NCBI GenBank assembly: GCA_947579605.1
Contig: OX388311.1
Coordinates: 24,554,951-24,618,950 of the forward strand
Source of the DNA: Athripsodes cinereus
Lineage: Eukaryota; Arthropoda; Insecta; Trichoptera; Leptoceridae
Reading direction: 5' to 3'
DNA length: 64,000 nucleotides
The notes beneath the pieces were generated by a model, which had not been told where the DNA came from, did no database searches, and was given only the letters and a program-made list of their open reading frames with translations. A program made the position numbers and the translations under genes. Position 1 is the stretch's first letter; every line of letters starts with the position of its first letter. Positions 18,497-30,660 of this stretch are shown here, in pieces.

Positions 18497-20289
18497 ATGA
18501 AGTTGTTACTGGTCTTAGGAGTTTTGGTGGCATTTGCCTCAGGCATGATTCTTCCTAATCTTGGAGAATATCAGGAAGGAGACAGATACGCTTATGTTCC
18601 CGACAACGAGGGAAATTTTTATCTGGCTGATTTACATGAAACAATGAGAACGGCTCCCAGATTCGACGCTGATAGAGATATTTATCTTTATATATACACC
18701 AGGTTGGTAAAAAATATAATATTAATATTTTCACATCAAGGATGCTTTTCTCATTTTTGAATGTCAAATATTTGAGATTAATAATTATATTTTTCACCTT
18801 TTTTTTAGACAAAATCCAGATAAAGGTGATGGCATTTTAAACGGGGATATTGGTGCTATAGCAAACACACATTTGAATGTTTCCAAACCAGTTAAAATTG
18901 TCATTCACGGATGGATCAACGATTGGGACAGTGAAATTAATGGCCTCATTAAAGACGGTGAGATCAAATACAACCTTATACACCTTTCACAGTAAGCTAC
19001 TAAAAGCTTGTGTCGTGAAAGGGGAGTTTGCCGGCACCTGGTATCGGCCTTTGGCCTTTGTATAAAAAATAAAAAAATAAAAAAAATCTTTTCTTTTTCA
19101 GCTTTTTTGGAAGCTTTGGATTGCAACGTTATAGTTGTTGATTGGAGTTATGGTGGATCTACAATTCTTTATCCAGTTGCATCGGCTAGGGTTCCCAGTG
19201 TTGGTAAATTCGTAGCCAATGTTATTGACTGGTTGGCAGATTATGGTGTACCTACGAAGAATGTTCATCTTGTTGGACATAGTCTTGGGGCTCATGCTTC
19301 TGGATATGCTGGCAGAAATATCAAATCTGGAACAATTCCTTACATAACGGGTAAGAAATTCTAAAATTTAAACATAGAAACTCTAAATATATAGGTTTAC
19401 CATAGGAATTGTTCATGTATAGTAATACCAAAAAAAAGTTACCTCATCCAAATATTCTTAAATTATAGAACAAGACTTTTTATTATTTATCATCTATGTC
19501 AAAACGTGGATGGAAACACTAGTTTCATAATTAATGTTAAATAATTTTTAGGTATGGATCCAGCTCTTCCATTGTGGAGTACGGTACTCTTGTACAGTGG
19601 AATTTCAAGTCGCGATGGAGATTATGTTGAAATTATCCATACAGATTCCGGCGTGTTGGGAATCCTTAATGATGTAAGTAGACACAGTTGGAGTTTTTTT
19701 TTTTTAATTTTGCGGACAGAAAATAATTTTACATTTCAAATGTCATTTTGAATATTTTTTTGTTTAAGGTTGGACATGCTGACTTTTATCCAAATGGAGG
19801 ACTTTTGCAACCAGGATGCTTTGGGCTTAATCCATGTTCACACGCCCGCGCTTACAAATTCTTCGCTGATTCTTTGGATCACAAAGGATTTATGGCAGCC
19901 AAATGTGGATCAGTTGTTCAGGCTACTACAGGCATATGCTGGGGATCCAAACTTCACATGGGTGGTGCCGAACCAAAATCACAGTAAGTAGTTTTTGTCA
20001 AAAATTAATGGAAGTAATAATTAAATGAATGAAAAACAATACCTACCAAATGAAAAAAATCAACTAACGATGAAACAATGTTGAGTGGATTAATTTATTC
20101 ATTTACCCATTGATTTTTTGCAATGATAAGCACGTCCTGCATCGCAACTGAATTGATGGGGATTTCCAGAGCTTGTAGGTATCTATCAATTGTATTGAAA
20201 ATAGTAAATGAAAATATTTTGAATTTTATTCCAGATCTGGCATTTATCATCTGAAAACATACAGGAAACAGCCATACTACAAAGGATAA
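18497..20289 (+). CDS. Lipase G4: secreted pancreatic-lipase/PLA1-like protein
   Basis: Six coding exons: 18497-18702, 18809-18957, 19102-19350, 19552-19673, 19769-19983 and 20235-20289, giving 331 aa. It is the most compact gene of the array. The signal-peptide exon and the second exon are fused (MKLLLVLGVLVAFASG runs straight into MILPNLGEYQEGDRYAYV), so intron 1 is missing. HGW, GHSLGAH, GMDPALPLW and CSHARAY show an intact oxyanion strand and catalytic triad; the lid is 5 residues. Most of intron 2 (144 nt) is a reversed SINE fragment. The 3' UTR has the AACTGTATCAGTT palindrome at 20518 and AATAAA at 20544. This part of the 3' flank is tandemly duplicated. Likely an active extracellular phospholipase/lipase; substrate unknown. 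Confidence 0.92.
18964..19058 (-). repeat. SINE family A fragment forming most of a G4 intron
   Basis: TCAAATACAACCTTATACACC through TTTCACAGTAAGC to GGGGAGTTTGCCGGCACC matches the SINE at 7363-7530 in reverse. It begins 6 nt after the donor of a 144-nt intron. Confidence 0.8.
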
Positions 20290-20517
20290 AAAAAGCGATG
20301 CCACTGTTATAGAAAGACTGTTGATAGCAACGTTTTTAAAATTCAATTTTAACTACGAAGCTCCCTGAACTGAATAATATACAAAAATATTTTTATTTCA
20401 TTTGACTTGATTACCTTAAACTTACTTATAATTTTTTTCAAAATATGTGTTTTTCTATATTTTGATTTAATTTTTATGTATTTTAATTTATAATATTATT
20501 ATAAATTGTGATTTGTC

Positions 20518-20532
20518 TAACTGTATCAGTTA
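20518..20532 (+). promoter_or_regulatory. 3'-UTR palindrome of G4
   Basis: TAACTGTATCAGTTA, the core shared with G2 (11834) and G5 (26093), lies 12 nt before an AATAAA. Confidence 0.55.
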
Positions 20533-20829
20533 AAAAATATATGAATAAAATAAATTTTATCGTTTTATATAAAACATATTTTTTTTTGTTTTTATCGTCA
20601 AACCTATATTAATTTAAATAATTATAGGAGTGTTGAAGAGATAATAAATAAAATTATGGATAATAATGAATTTATATGGCTAAAAATATATGAATAAAAT
20701 AAATTTTATCTTTTTATATAAAACATATTTCTTTTGTTTTTATCGTCAAACCTATATTAATTAAAATAATTATAGGAGTGTTGAAGAGATAATAAATAAA
20801 ATTATGGATAATAATGAATTTATATGGCT
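20533..20829. repeat. Two-copy 149-bp tandem duplication
   Basis: 20533-20681 and 20682-20829 are almost identical: AAAAATATATGAATAAAATA through TTATATGGCTAAAAA. The few differences include one single-base change and small indels. Each copy carries an AATAAA, so the G4 poly(A) signal is duplicated. Confidence 0.85.
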
Positions 20830-21044
20830 AAAAATTCTCGGCCTTAAGCTTGAATTAATGAACACACATTGGACTTAGAAATACACTCTCCAGCACTGAA
20901 TAGAAATCACATGTGTAGAAAGATTGTCAAATAAAAAATTGGAATGGATGAGATATTGGTACGCCTTGTTTCATGATCATGAAGATTTGAATTATCCCAA
21001 ATACAAATGTTAAATTTCAGTATCATGACATAAGTACCTACATG

Positions 21045-21835
21045 TGTAAAATAGTTGCAAACCATTCCTGATAGCAGAAGACTACTAGAAAGACCATGAA
21101 CATAAATCCTGTATAAGTAAAGCCAAATAAAGAGAAACTTTGTTTAAAAAACGGGTACTTACTTTAGATCTTTAGAAGGTCGGTTAAATATCATAATATA
21201 ATAATACTTTGGAGCCAATGTATAGCACTCATTATGATTCCTGCCAATGAACATATACATATTACCTGATGACATTATACATAATCAGAAGAATATAAGA
21301 AAGGCCAAAAACAAGTGTCTTGTATTAATGAAGCTAATTAAGAGAAACTTTATTTGAAAAATGTTTCTTACTGCAGATGGTCGGTTAAAGATCTAAGCAG
21401 AATACTTTGGAGCCGATGCGTAGCACAATTTTCGATCCATGCCAGTGAACACATTGCCTGATAACATTAGATATTAGCAGAAGACTATAAAAAAGGTCGA
21501 AAACATGGGTCCTATTTTAATTAAGCCAAATAAAGAGACGATTTGTTAATAAAAATGTTACTTACTGCAGAAGGCCGGTTAAAGAGCTAAGCAGAATACT
21601 TTGGAGCCGATGCGTAGCACAATTTATGATCCGTGCCAATGAATACATTGCCTGATAACATTATATATTAGCAGAAGACTATAAAAAAGGTCAAAAACAT
21701 GGGTCCTATTTTAATTAAGGCAAATAAAGAGACGATTTGTTAATAAAAATGTTACTTACTGCAGAAGGCCGGTTAAAGAGCTAAGCAGAATACTTTGGGG
21801 CCGATGCGTAGCACAATTTACGATCCATGCCTAAA
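21045..21835. repeat. 194-bp satellite, about four tandem copies
   Basis: The landmark CTTTGGAGCC recurs with GGAGCC at 21211, 21409 and 21603, and GGGGCC at 21797 (spacing 198, 194, 194). Other shared words are GCAGAAGACTATAAAAAAGG and AAGGCCGGTTAAAGAGC. The last two copies are nearly identical and the first is most diverged. No coding potential is seen. Confidence 0.85.
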
Positions 21836-21892
21836 TGAGCATCCGGCGTTCCCGAGCATTTCTTAGTTGAAGTTAACCTGTCACAACCAGTT

Positions 21893-22515
21893 TGCACAAC
21901 GCCCCAAAAATAACTAGGTCTTCCACTCTTTTCAGATAGTTTTTGAGTGTAGGTACTATAAGATGCAGGTTTTTTTTATAAAACATCATGGATAGGATGA
22001 GGTATGCAACCACATTTAATGTTCAATTTTTTACTGGCATGGAAAGGACAATTTGAATTCTTGTAACATTTAATTTATAGCAATTACTAATTACCTACAT
22101 ATATTTAATAATTTATTGAGACATTCAGGATGGGTGGCAAACCTTATCGCTGAATTCAATGTGTAAAACTTCTTTATTTTTCGAATTGCCTTTGCTTTTT
22201 ACAGGACACTCAAAAGTTTACGGAAAAGAGTAGAAGACCAGTTTTTACCGGGTGCTCTATGGAGAAAAATAAATTTCACGGAGTAGGTAGGTACCTAATA
22301 GATATCAATTTTATAAATTATTATGGAAATTTAAAAAAAAAAGATATTTCTTAAAATGGATGCAAGAAGACCTCTCCGTGCCAATATAAAATCAAGACAT
22401 TCAGGATGGGTGTCAAACCATGAAATGGCCGAATTTAAGATTTAAAATAAAGGACAGCTTACATGTTTATTATATGCATCTGGTCTGTTGTCTACTCAGA
22501 TGGTATTAAAATGGA
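21893..22515. repeat. Cluster of repeat family C pieces in both orientations
   Basis: 21893-22060 is sense: GGTCTTCCACTCTTTTC, then TTTTTGAGTGT and GGCATGGAAAGGACA. 22115-22275 is antisense: GACATTCAGGATGGGTGGCA, then CACTCAAAAGTTTACGG and GAGTAGAAGACC. 22362-22440 is antisense and 22440-22515 sense (GGACAGCTTACATG, GCATCTGGTCTG), so the last two are head to head. Together they show that the family is at least 300 bp long. Confidence 0.65.
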
Positions 22516-22519
22516 TTAA

Positions 22520-23800
22520 GATGACGTAGAGAACAGAAGAATATACAACCTTAGAACGAGAAGAACCGACCCCAACAGCCTGCAGCAGCAATATTTGGAA
22601 CAGCGCCAGGAAGAAGAAGAAGAGATGTCACAATTCATTTCGCAACTTTTCTCATAAATATTGTTTTTTTCTATTTATACTCGAATTTAATCCATTTTGA
22701 CAATTCTATAAATAGAAAAGATAACAGATTCTTTACCTTTAAGCTGAAACATGCTTTTGTTTTATTCATTCATCATCTTTTATAACCCGGCATCACTCGG
22801 GGTCAGCACATTACATTACTAAACAGAAAACTATGCAATTACATGAGTTAAAATGATATTATGTACTTTACGTATTTAAAATGATCACTCATTATTTTTT
22901 AATACATAGGTCTGCGACCAGTTTCGATACGTTAGTAACATTGACGAGCAGATTTATCTTCACGAAAAATATTGTGGTAAGTACCTACTTACGTGTAAAA
23001 AAAGTGAAAAAAAAATTCTTCCCAAATCAAAAAACTAAAAAAAAATTAGGTGGGAAAAGTAAAAAATAAAACCTCTTCCCGACGACAAATGAAAAAGATG
23101 AGGCATGTACCTACGTGTATTACTTGCAGTTGGCCCGTTTATAACTTGCAGTTAGCCCGCTAGTTACTTTATCTGTTCGATATCCGAAATAATAGCAAAA
23201 GACGTTCATAGGTATTCGGATGCAATGAAATGTAAAAAAAGTAAAGAAGGAAAAGTCACTGTATTCCAAAATGAAATCTACGTGGGTAATACTAATTACT
23301 AAATTCATTTAATGGTGTTCATAGATTAGTTATGCGTAGGTATCTTATTCTTATTCTGCAGAGAATATGAAACATTATAAAGAAAAAATATGTGTATACT
23401 CAAACAAATGTTTAAATTTAGCTTTAACAGTAAGTTGATAATGACACCAAAATATTTCTAAGACCTTAATATTCACCCTTGTGGTATGCCTGACATAGTG
23501 GAGATTTAATAGATTTAGATATTTTTAATCACTGCTAAAACTGGTATTTTTTGTACAAGTTCAACCAATTCGACAAATTATGGCATTATCTGATTTCGAA
23601 ATCGACAATGATTGTCAAAATTATTGTATTACCAAAAAATTATGACGTCTTTTGCCCTCAAGTATATTTTTTTACACCAGAATTTAAGGATTAAAAGATT
23701 CAACATTGATTACCATAGGCTATTTTTATTTTTTTTATTTTAAGGTTATTATACCTAGGATTATCGTTTATTAAATACACAAAATACGTTTATCTAAGTA
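22520..23800. other. Intergenic, upstream of G5
   Basis: AT-rich spacer with no gene seen. Short open stretches here look like chance. Confidence 0.45.
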
Positions 23801-23810
23801 GGTACTTGAT

Positions 23811-23867
23811 TATATAAAAGTTCATATATAAATAAGTCGTTTTTCAATGTAAGTCATTGGTTTCAGT
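23811..23867 (+). promoter_or_regulatory. TATA and initiator of G5
   Basis: TATATAAAAG at 23811 and TATATAAATA at 23825 are followed by TCAGT at 23863, the arthropod initiator consensus. This predicts a 5' UTR of about 24 nt before the ATG at 23888. Confidence 0.6.
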
Positions 23868-23887
23868 GAGCTCGTTTTCTTGTCAAA

Positions 23888-25891
23888 ATGAAGCTGTTTG
23901 TACTGGTCGGTCTGTTTTTGGTCTTTGCCAACGGTAAATATTTTGTAGATACTTGTTTGTATCAATACCTCAAGTTATGTTTAGTGTTTTATTTCTCTCT
24001 GATTTCTTTTGTTTACTATTTAATTTGTTTATTTGATATAAATAAAAATATAATAAAACAACGTAAATATTTTCCATTCCAGGCAAAACAATTCTCCCGA
24101 ATCCTGGAGAATATCACGAAGGAGATAAATATGCATACGTTCCCGACAATGATGGAAACATGTACTTGGCCGATTTAGAGGAAATCATGAAAGCGGCTCC
24201 CAGATTTAACGCATTCAAAGATGTTTATCTCTTTGTTTACACCAGGTTGGTATACCTACCTTCTATCCTTAATAATACGGACAGGAAGAAGTATAAATGT
24301 TCAAATTATAATTTACTAAATAATGTTCGAAAATATATTTGACACTAAAGACAGCCATTATTGATATATTGCCTTCCATTATCTTGCTTTCAAGAACAGA
24401 AATACTGAGCTATATTGTGTTAACTTTGAAGGTTGTGTTTTTAATTTCAGAAAAAATCCAACAAATCCAGATGCTGTTTTGAATGGAAATATTGCTGATC
24501 TTGCAAAAACTCGTTTGGATAAGAAAAAACCAGTTAAGATCGTCATTCATGGATGGATCAATGATTGGGACAGTGAAATTAATGGAATCATAACAGACGG
24601 TAGGTGTCTATCAAAATCAAAAATATTGGATTTAGGGGGTCGGTAGCCTGATGATAGAGTTTCAGACTGTGAATCGAAAAATCTCGGATTCAATTACACC
24701 AGCAGACGACCTCCTTAACCTTCACAATACAAATATATTGTTTTGCTATGAGGGTGTCTTGGGTGAATTAGAGTTTATAAACATAAATTAATATTTTAAT
24801 CAAAAACTTCTTCCAATATTCGTTAACTTGAATAAAGGTACCAACATTTTAATTTTCAGCTTACCTGGCGGCCATGGATTGCAACGTAATAGTTGTGGAT
24901 TGGAGCTACGGAGGATCTACAATTTTGTACCCAGTTGCATCTGCAAGAGTTTCCAGTGTGGGTCAGTTCGTGGCCTCTGTTATTGATTGGTTAGTGGGCT
25001 ATGGTGTACCATTGAGAAACTTCCACGTAGTTGGACACAGTCTTGGAGCTCACGCTGCTGGATTTACAGGCAGAAATGTTAAATCTGGAAAACTTCCATA
25101 CATTACTGGTAAGGGTTTAATTATTTGGGTCTTATAACCAAAATATTTCTATGACAAGAAATATATTTATCGGATCTTTATAAACCTACATTTTAAAAAA
25201 TATATCGAGGTCTTGCTTCACGTACACTCTATTATTTTAGGGTTAGATCCAGCTCATCCATTATGGAGCACATTGGTCTTTTACAACGGAATTTCGAGAC
25301 ATGATGGAAACTACGTTGAAATTATTCACACAGATTCAGGAGTTTTGGGACTTCTTTTTGACGTAAGATACCAAACATTTTATACTCATAAATAACTTGC
25401 ATAAGATACTAGATCCAGGAATTACTGAACATTAATTGTTTCTTTTTTATTCATTAAAGATTGGACATTCTGATTTCTATCCAAATGGTGGTTCGTTGCA
25501 ACCAGGATGCTTTGCAGTATCGCCCTGTTCACATGCCCGTGCTTACAAATTCTTTGCTGATTCTTTGGATCACAAAGGGTTTATGGGAACCAAATGTAGT
25601 ACAGTAACTCAAGCCACTACAGGATTATGCTTTGGATCCAATCTCCATATGGGTGGAGCGGAACCAAAATCTTTGTGAGTATTTTGATTATTTTTATTTT
25701 ACAACTAGGCTTACGTTTTACATACTTCTATTGGTTGTAAAACCTTGGTCTTTAAAATGATTACATCTGAGCCTTTCATTTTTTGAGGTAATATTACAAA
25801 ATATAAATTATTTTATGTTTTTTTTTTTTATTTTAGGACTGGCATTTACCATCTGAAGACAAATAGCAAAAAACCATTCTACAAAGGATAA
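23888..25891 (+). CDS. Lipase G5: secreted pancreatic-lipase/PLA1-like protein
   Basis: Seven coding exons: 23888-23933, 24083-24245, 24451-24599, 24860-25108, 25241-25362, 25460-25674 and 25837-25891, giving 332 aa. The layout and phases are the same as G2. It has a signal peptide (MKLFVLVGLFLVFANG), HGW, GHSLGAH, GLDPAHPLW and CSHARAY; the triad is intact and the lid is 5 residues. Exon 4 contains about 40 nt identical to G2, and the last 50 nt of intron 2 (GTTAACTTTGAAGGTTGTG) also resemble G2. G2 and G5 are therefore close duplicates or have exchanged sequence, although G3 and G4 lie between them. The 3'-UTR palindrome is present at 26093. Likely an active extracellular lipase. Confidence 0.92.
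24640..24725 (+). repeat. Degenerate SINE family A head
   Basis: GGTCGGTAGCCTGATGATAG and GGATTCAATTACACC resemble the tRNA-like head of the SINE at 7363. It is in G5 intron 3. Confidence 0.5.
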
Positions 25892-26092
25892 AAAATGCAT
25901 GTCAAACTACAGTATAATGATTATTTCATATTTATTTTTGATAGCGCAAACAAATCTGTATAAAAATACTATGTATTTTTTAATTATATAACTTTAATCA
26001 AATGTAACATGGATTGTGATATTAATATTTGATGGAAGAAATGATTATTGGAAATGTGAAAATTTATAATTAAATTATAAATTATTTTTTTA

Positions 26093-26107
26093 AACTGTAT
26101 CAGTTAA
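26093..26107 (+). promoter_or_regulatory. 3'-UTR palindrome of G5
   Basis: AACTG-TAT-CAGTT core, as in G2 and G4. A canonical AATAAA is not obvious just after it; variants such as AATATA follow. Confidence 0.5.
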
Positions 26108-26659
26108 ATAGAAATATATTATTATGTGAATTGCAAAACTATTATTTACTGTCTTTAAAAAACTCCTTTTCCATCCTTAAAAATTAATGTAGCAAATACT
26201 GAATTGAAGCAAAAAACAAATTGACTGAAACTCTTCTTTTTTGTTTGCGAGGTGATAATAAGTTAACAAAATGTTGTTTTCTATCTAGAAAAATATAATA
26301 TATTTTGTTTGAAGGTCTTCTGATGTAGTCTATTGTAACAAAAGGTTATAAGAATATTAGAATGTTGATATTATTGCATCATAATTCACTCGATTGCGGG
26401 TGCATTGCCGTAAAATGAAATAAGCAGATATTATTGCATGAGCAAAATATTGTAAGAAGAATATGACTATTAATAGTTATCTCATCAGTTTGTAATATCG
26501 AAATTATGAAAAATATTACACTGTGGAGTTCTCATAACCCCTGCATTGTGTTGTGTTATTTTGGTAACAATATTTTTTAATTGGACGAATATCCAATAGG
26601 TATTTGAGTTCAAATCTTCTTGCCGCCAACCAAAACCAAATTCATCACACAAACATACT

Positions 26660-26965
26660 TATCATCATGATCATCATCGCACTAAATGCTCCTCTTGGGA
26701 GCTCAGGGCAAATTTCAGCCTCCTCCATTCAGAGCGATTTTGTGCCAATTGCGTCACTTCTTCCCACAACATTCCCAGAGCTCTGATTTCGTTGTTATAG
26801 GAACGCTGTAAAAGAGGGACGCCCGGGTTGTCAAAACCCTAGCAGACGAAAGAGCTGTGCTCTTTTTGGCCAACTATCATTGGGCATTCTCAGAATATGA
26901 CCCAGCCAGGATTATCGTCTCTCCCTTATCACGGAGATTATAGATCTTTGCTGGGTGCGTCGGCG
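26660..26965 (-). mobile_element. RTE-like LINE 3' relic (family D), longer copy
   Basis: The minus strand reads GHILRMPNDSWPKRAQLF, then frameshifts and stops, then the EEVTQLAQNRSEWRRL end and an ATGATGATC tail. This copy extends about 150 nt further 5' than that at 5172, which confirms the LINE identity of family D. Confidence 0.75.
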
Positions 26966-28689
26966 CAGTCATTCGTGATATGTTAATACCATCTTACATC
27001 CAAAATCCTCCTAAAATAGACCGTGAAAATATTTAGATGTAGGTATTAGGATTTATTTTCAGATTGTAATCTTTCACGACAAAAAATAATGTTTTATATC
27101 TGTCTATATTGAACAGGAAAACACCTGCTGACCTACTACACCTTCGTTATATAAGCATAATGCTTATTATGATGGTGTCAGAGGTACATTAGGATCTATT
27201 TCATATCCACATTCAGCGAACACTTGCTGAATCCATCGAATGATATAAATTCACCTTGAATCATTCGGTGGTACCTACATAGTTATATACTTACATTTTT
27301 TTTCGAACGCGGAGTCAACCGAACGTTCGGCGTTATGAAGTGATAAATTCATTTGGGATCCAATTTGTAAAATGTATTGTTTGCATCATAAATTTTCCCT
27401 CATAATGGAAAAGATGTTTGGAATATTTTATGAGCGCTTAAAATTTATAGATGTCACATTTTTGGGATTGTTTCTTGTGATGTATGCAGGTGCCTGGAAT
27501 ATTTTGTAGGTACTCATAATTTAAAAACAAGGCGTCATATTTTTTTGAGATTGAGTAGATGGTCTGACAAAGAATAAATGAACGACCAAATGTAAGTACA
27601 ACAAGCCTAGCACAAAAGTCACATGAAAACAGCTGTTGTAAACAACGTCATTTTGGGCATTCGGCGTTTGGTGGTTACCTGTACCACTTCAGATTGTAGC
27701 TCTAAAAGTTTGTTGTACATCTATGACCAATAAAACGCAGATTTTGATTTTTGGTTGAAAAATATGAAATCTTTTTCAGCCTCATGATATTGTTTTAAAT
27801 AAATGTATACATCAAGTCTTAAATTTTTACATATTTATTGGCTTCAGCGTTTCTGCGTACCTACTAAAGTAAATATCCAAATCAAAACAGTTAATGGCAA
27901 TTTACCTAAGTCTTTAAGTACATATTAAAATAAACGCCTGTAAAAATAAAAGCCTTTTAAAACAGCTGTAAAAGGCGAAAGCCGTTTATTGCAATAATAA
28001 ATAAATAAATAATAAATAAAGATATTTGAATTCATAATGATTATAAAATACAATGTATGGTTTAAACATATGTAATCAAACACACGCAATAAATCAGCAG
28101 GTTATCAAAGTGTGATCTACCTATTATACAAAATAATGTGGGATTAACTTGTAATTGCTGACGTTATATTCAAGCCGTGCTTGTGCTAATCGATAGGTTA
28201 GATTAAAGTTTATCACATTATTGGTGCCCTTTTATCTTATCAAAAATTATAATTTGAATGTTAAGAGGATTATTAATAAGCTACTTATTAATAAAACAAT
28301 GTAAAATTTAAACTATTTATCTTCATATCTCTAGATAAATATATCTAAATAATTATTTTCTCTATCCGTTCGCGATTACGTGATTTTTGGCGCCTATACA
28401 TGCCACTTTCCATGATTTTATTTTTGAGCAACATGGACGACTTTTACTTTCCATTATTTTGAAAATGTCGTTATCCCATGTCTTTTGAAGATTCAGTACT
28501 TTCCTCGTCTTCTCATGGTCTTCGTTCCGGGATTCAAGATGTGGGGTTTTTTTTAAATTTCAAATATTTTGTGGCAATAGTTTACTAAATAGTACAATAA
28601 AAAAAGTTCCTTTTTATTAGTTATTTGTACAAATCAATGCATTGCACAAATAACTTGAGATTACTTTACACGAGTAGGTATACATCGAT
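26966..28689. other. Intergenic, largely unassigned
   Basis: AT-rich spacer. A possible LINE 3' tail, (AATAAATA)n after AAAGCCGTTTATTGC, lies at about 27935-28020. I recognise nothing else. Confidence 0.45.
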
Positions 28690-30165
28690 CATTTTTTTAA
28701 AAAAGTACTCAAATATATAATTATGCTCAAAATATTTATATCTTTGGGGACAGGGGAAGGAATAGGGACCAATTCTAAATAATTATAATAATGCATTGCA
28801 TCCGTTGCCCGTGTATTATTGAGATAGTGAATGGCCTTGTTTGTTTCGCCGATTGTGCCATTTAAGGTGATTGTCAAGGCCGAACCTGGAAACCACACTT
28901 TGTCACATTTGGGACAGGGCTGCTCGTTGTTTGCTATGGTACTGCGAGTTGTTCTGCTTTGCGTTCCGCTATGGTTTTCTGTATATAGCCATAGCCATCG
29001 ATGGTTTTCCACCATTTCATGCGGTCTCCCGGTAATTTTGAACATTGATTTTCTCTAATGCAGGACATCATATGGAAGAACCCTGGAAAAGTAGATTATT
29101 TCGACTATATATAATGAGTTACAATCCATTGGATTGGTCTGCAACGAGTTTTGACTTATTTCTCCACTCCTCCCTATTCTCAGCTAATCTCTTCAACTCC
29201 ATATATGAGCCACAGCTCATGTCCCTCTTCAGTTGGTCCATATAGGCGTCTCTCGGTCGACCTCTGCCATTTGTGCCTTCGGTCCTGCCCTCTGCGATTG
29301 CGATGAGCAGTCCTGGGTGCCTGATGTTGTGGCCAATCCAATTAGCTCGTTGTTGGCAGATTCTTTTGAGGAGTTGCCTTTTTTCGCCAACCCTGGTTAA
29401 CACTTCTTCGTTTTCGACGTGTTCCGACCAATGAATCTTCAGCATGCGTCTATAGCACCACATTTCAAATGCCGCTAACCGTCCGCTTTCCCTCTTGCTG
29501 ATGGTCCACGTCTCGCACCCATATAACAAAATGCTCCACACAAAGGCTTTAGTGAGATTCTTCCTCACGCTTAGATCAATATTAGGGGATTCTAATATTT
29601 TGGATTTTTTGTTAAAGGCAATTCGTGCCTGATTTATTCTGCTCACAATTTCTGATTTGGAGCGTCCGTCCTGGTTTATTCTGCTGCCCAAGTACACGAA
29701 TTCTCTTACTTGTTTGATGCTCACTCCATTTATGGCAATGTTCGCAGTCGCTTCCTCCCTTCCAACGACCATACATTTTGTTTTATCTTTATTTATTTTC
29801 ATGTTGTACTTTGACAACAGTATACTTTCCATTTTCCCTAAGGCTTCGTTCAGCTCCATCTCGGAGTCTGCGAGCAGTGCTATGTCGTCTGCATATCTAA
29901 TCATGTCGACTTTTTTCCCATTTATTTTTACTCCTGTCCAGTTCTTTATTTCTTCTCTGAGTTCATCAATAGCTCGCTGTATATAGCAGTTAAAGAGTGC
30001 TGGCGACATTGAGCATCCCTGTCTCACACCTTGTTCTACCCTCGCTTCTGCGCAGCTCTCTCCGCTTTTAATTACAGCCATTTCATTCTTGTATAGGCTC
30101 CAGATTGCTCTTCTGTCCTTATAGCTCATTCCTATCTGGTTTAGAGTCTTAAAAAGTTGTTCGAC
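28690..30165 (-). mobile_element. 5'-truncated RTE-like LINE
   Basis: The minus-strand ORF (30129-29119, open back to about 30160) covers the second half of a reverse transcriptase. It has VRQGCSMSPALFN, the catalytic RYADDIALL (Y at about codon 79), GSRINQDG, LLYGCETW and IGHNIRHP, then a stop. A further minus-strand frame (28689-29045) has a C-x-x-C motif (PCPKCDKVW) like the Cys/His tail of such proteins, in another frame. There is no endonuclease or N-terminal RT part, so it is 5'-truncated and inactive. Confidence 0.8.
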
Positions 30166-30539
30166 TTTCGACTAATCGTGAATTTCGACTAATCGTGAAT
30201 AATGTATTATCACAAACAGTTTTCATGACCCCTGCACTTTAACCTCAAAAATCGTCTATAGTCATGGATAATGCGTGTATAATATATGTAAACATTAGAT
30301 TAAAATATATTTTCGTAAAATTCCTTCAAGTCATTTCAATGGATTAATGGATAAATATTTTGTACTCTGATCTGACATTTCACCTATTTTTGTGGATTGA
30401 CTAAAACATTTAAATCAGATTAAAAGATAACCAGATACACTGAAATTCCTTCTAATCAAGTGTTCGAAAATAAAGTCATTTTATACATTAAATTCAGTGA
30501 TGAGGTAGTCACCCATTCACATATTCTGAAAGTCTTATT

Positions 30540-30660
30540 TATTTTTTGCTGGCATGGAGAGGACAGATTTATGTTTATTCGGTACCTACATGCAGCTGGT
30601 CTGCTCGCTACGCCCTTGTGGGATATGCCGTGATGATATTTTATTTTATTTTATTTTATA
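30540..30660 (+). repeat. Repeat family C, 3' part with (TTTTA)n tail
   Basis: GGCATGGAGAGGACAG, then ATGCAGCTGGTCTGCTCGC, TTGTGGGATATGCCGTGATG and a TATTTTATTTTATTTTA tail instead of (TAG)n. Confidence 0.75.

Noticed and set aside
21045..21835. CRISPR-like array
   Set aside because: Units are 194 bp tandem repeats without unique spacers, in a eukaryotic genome.
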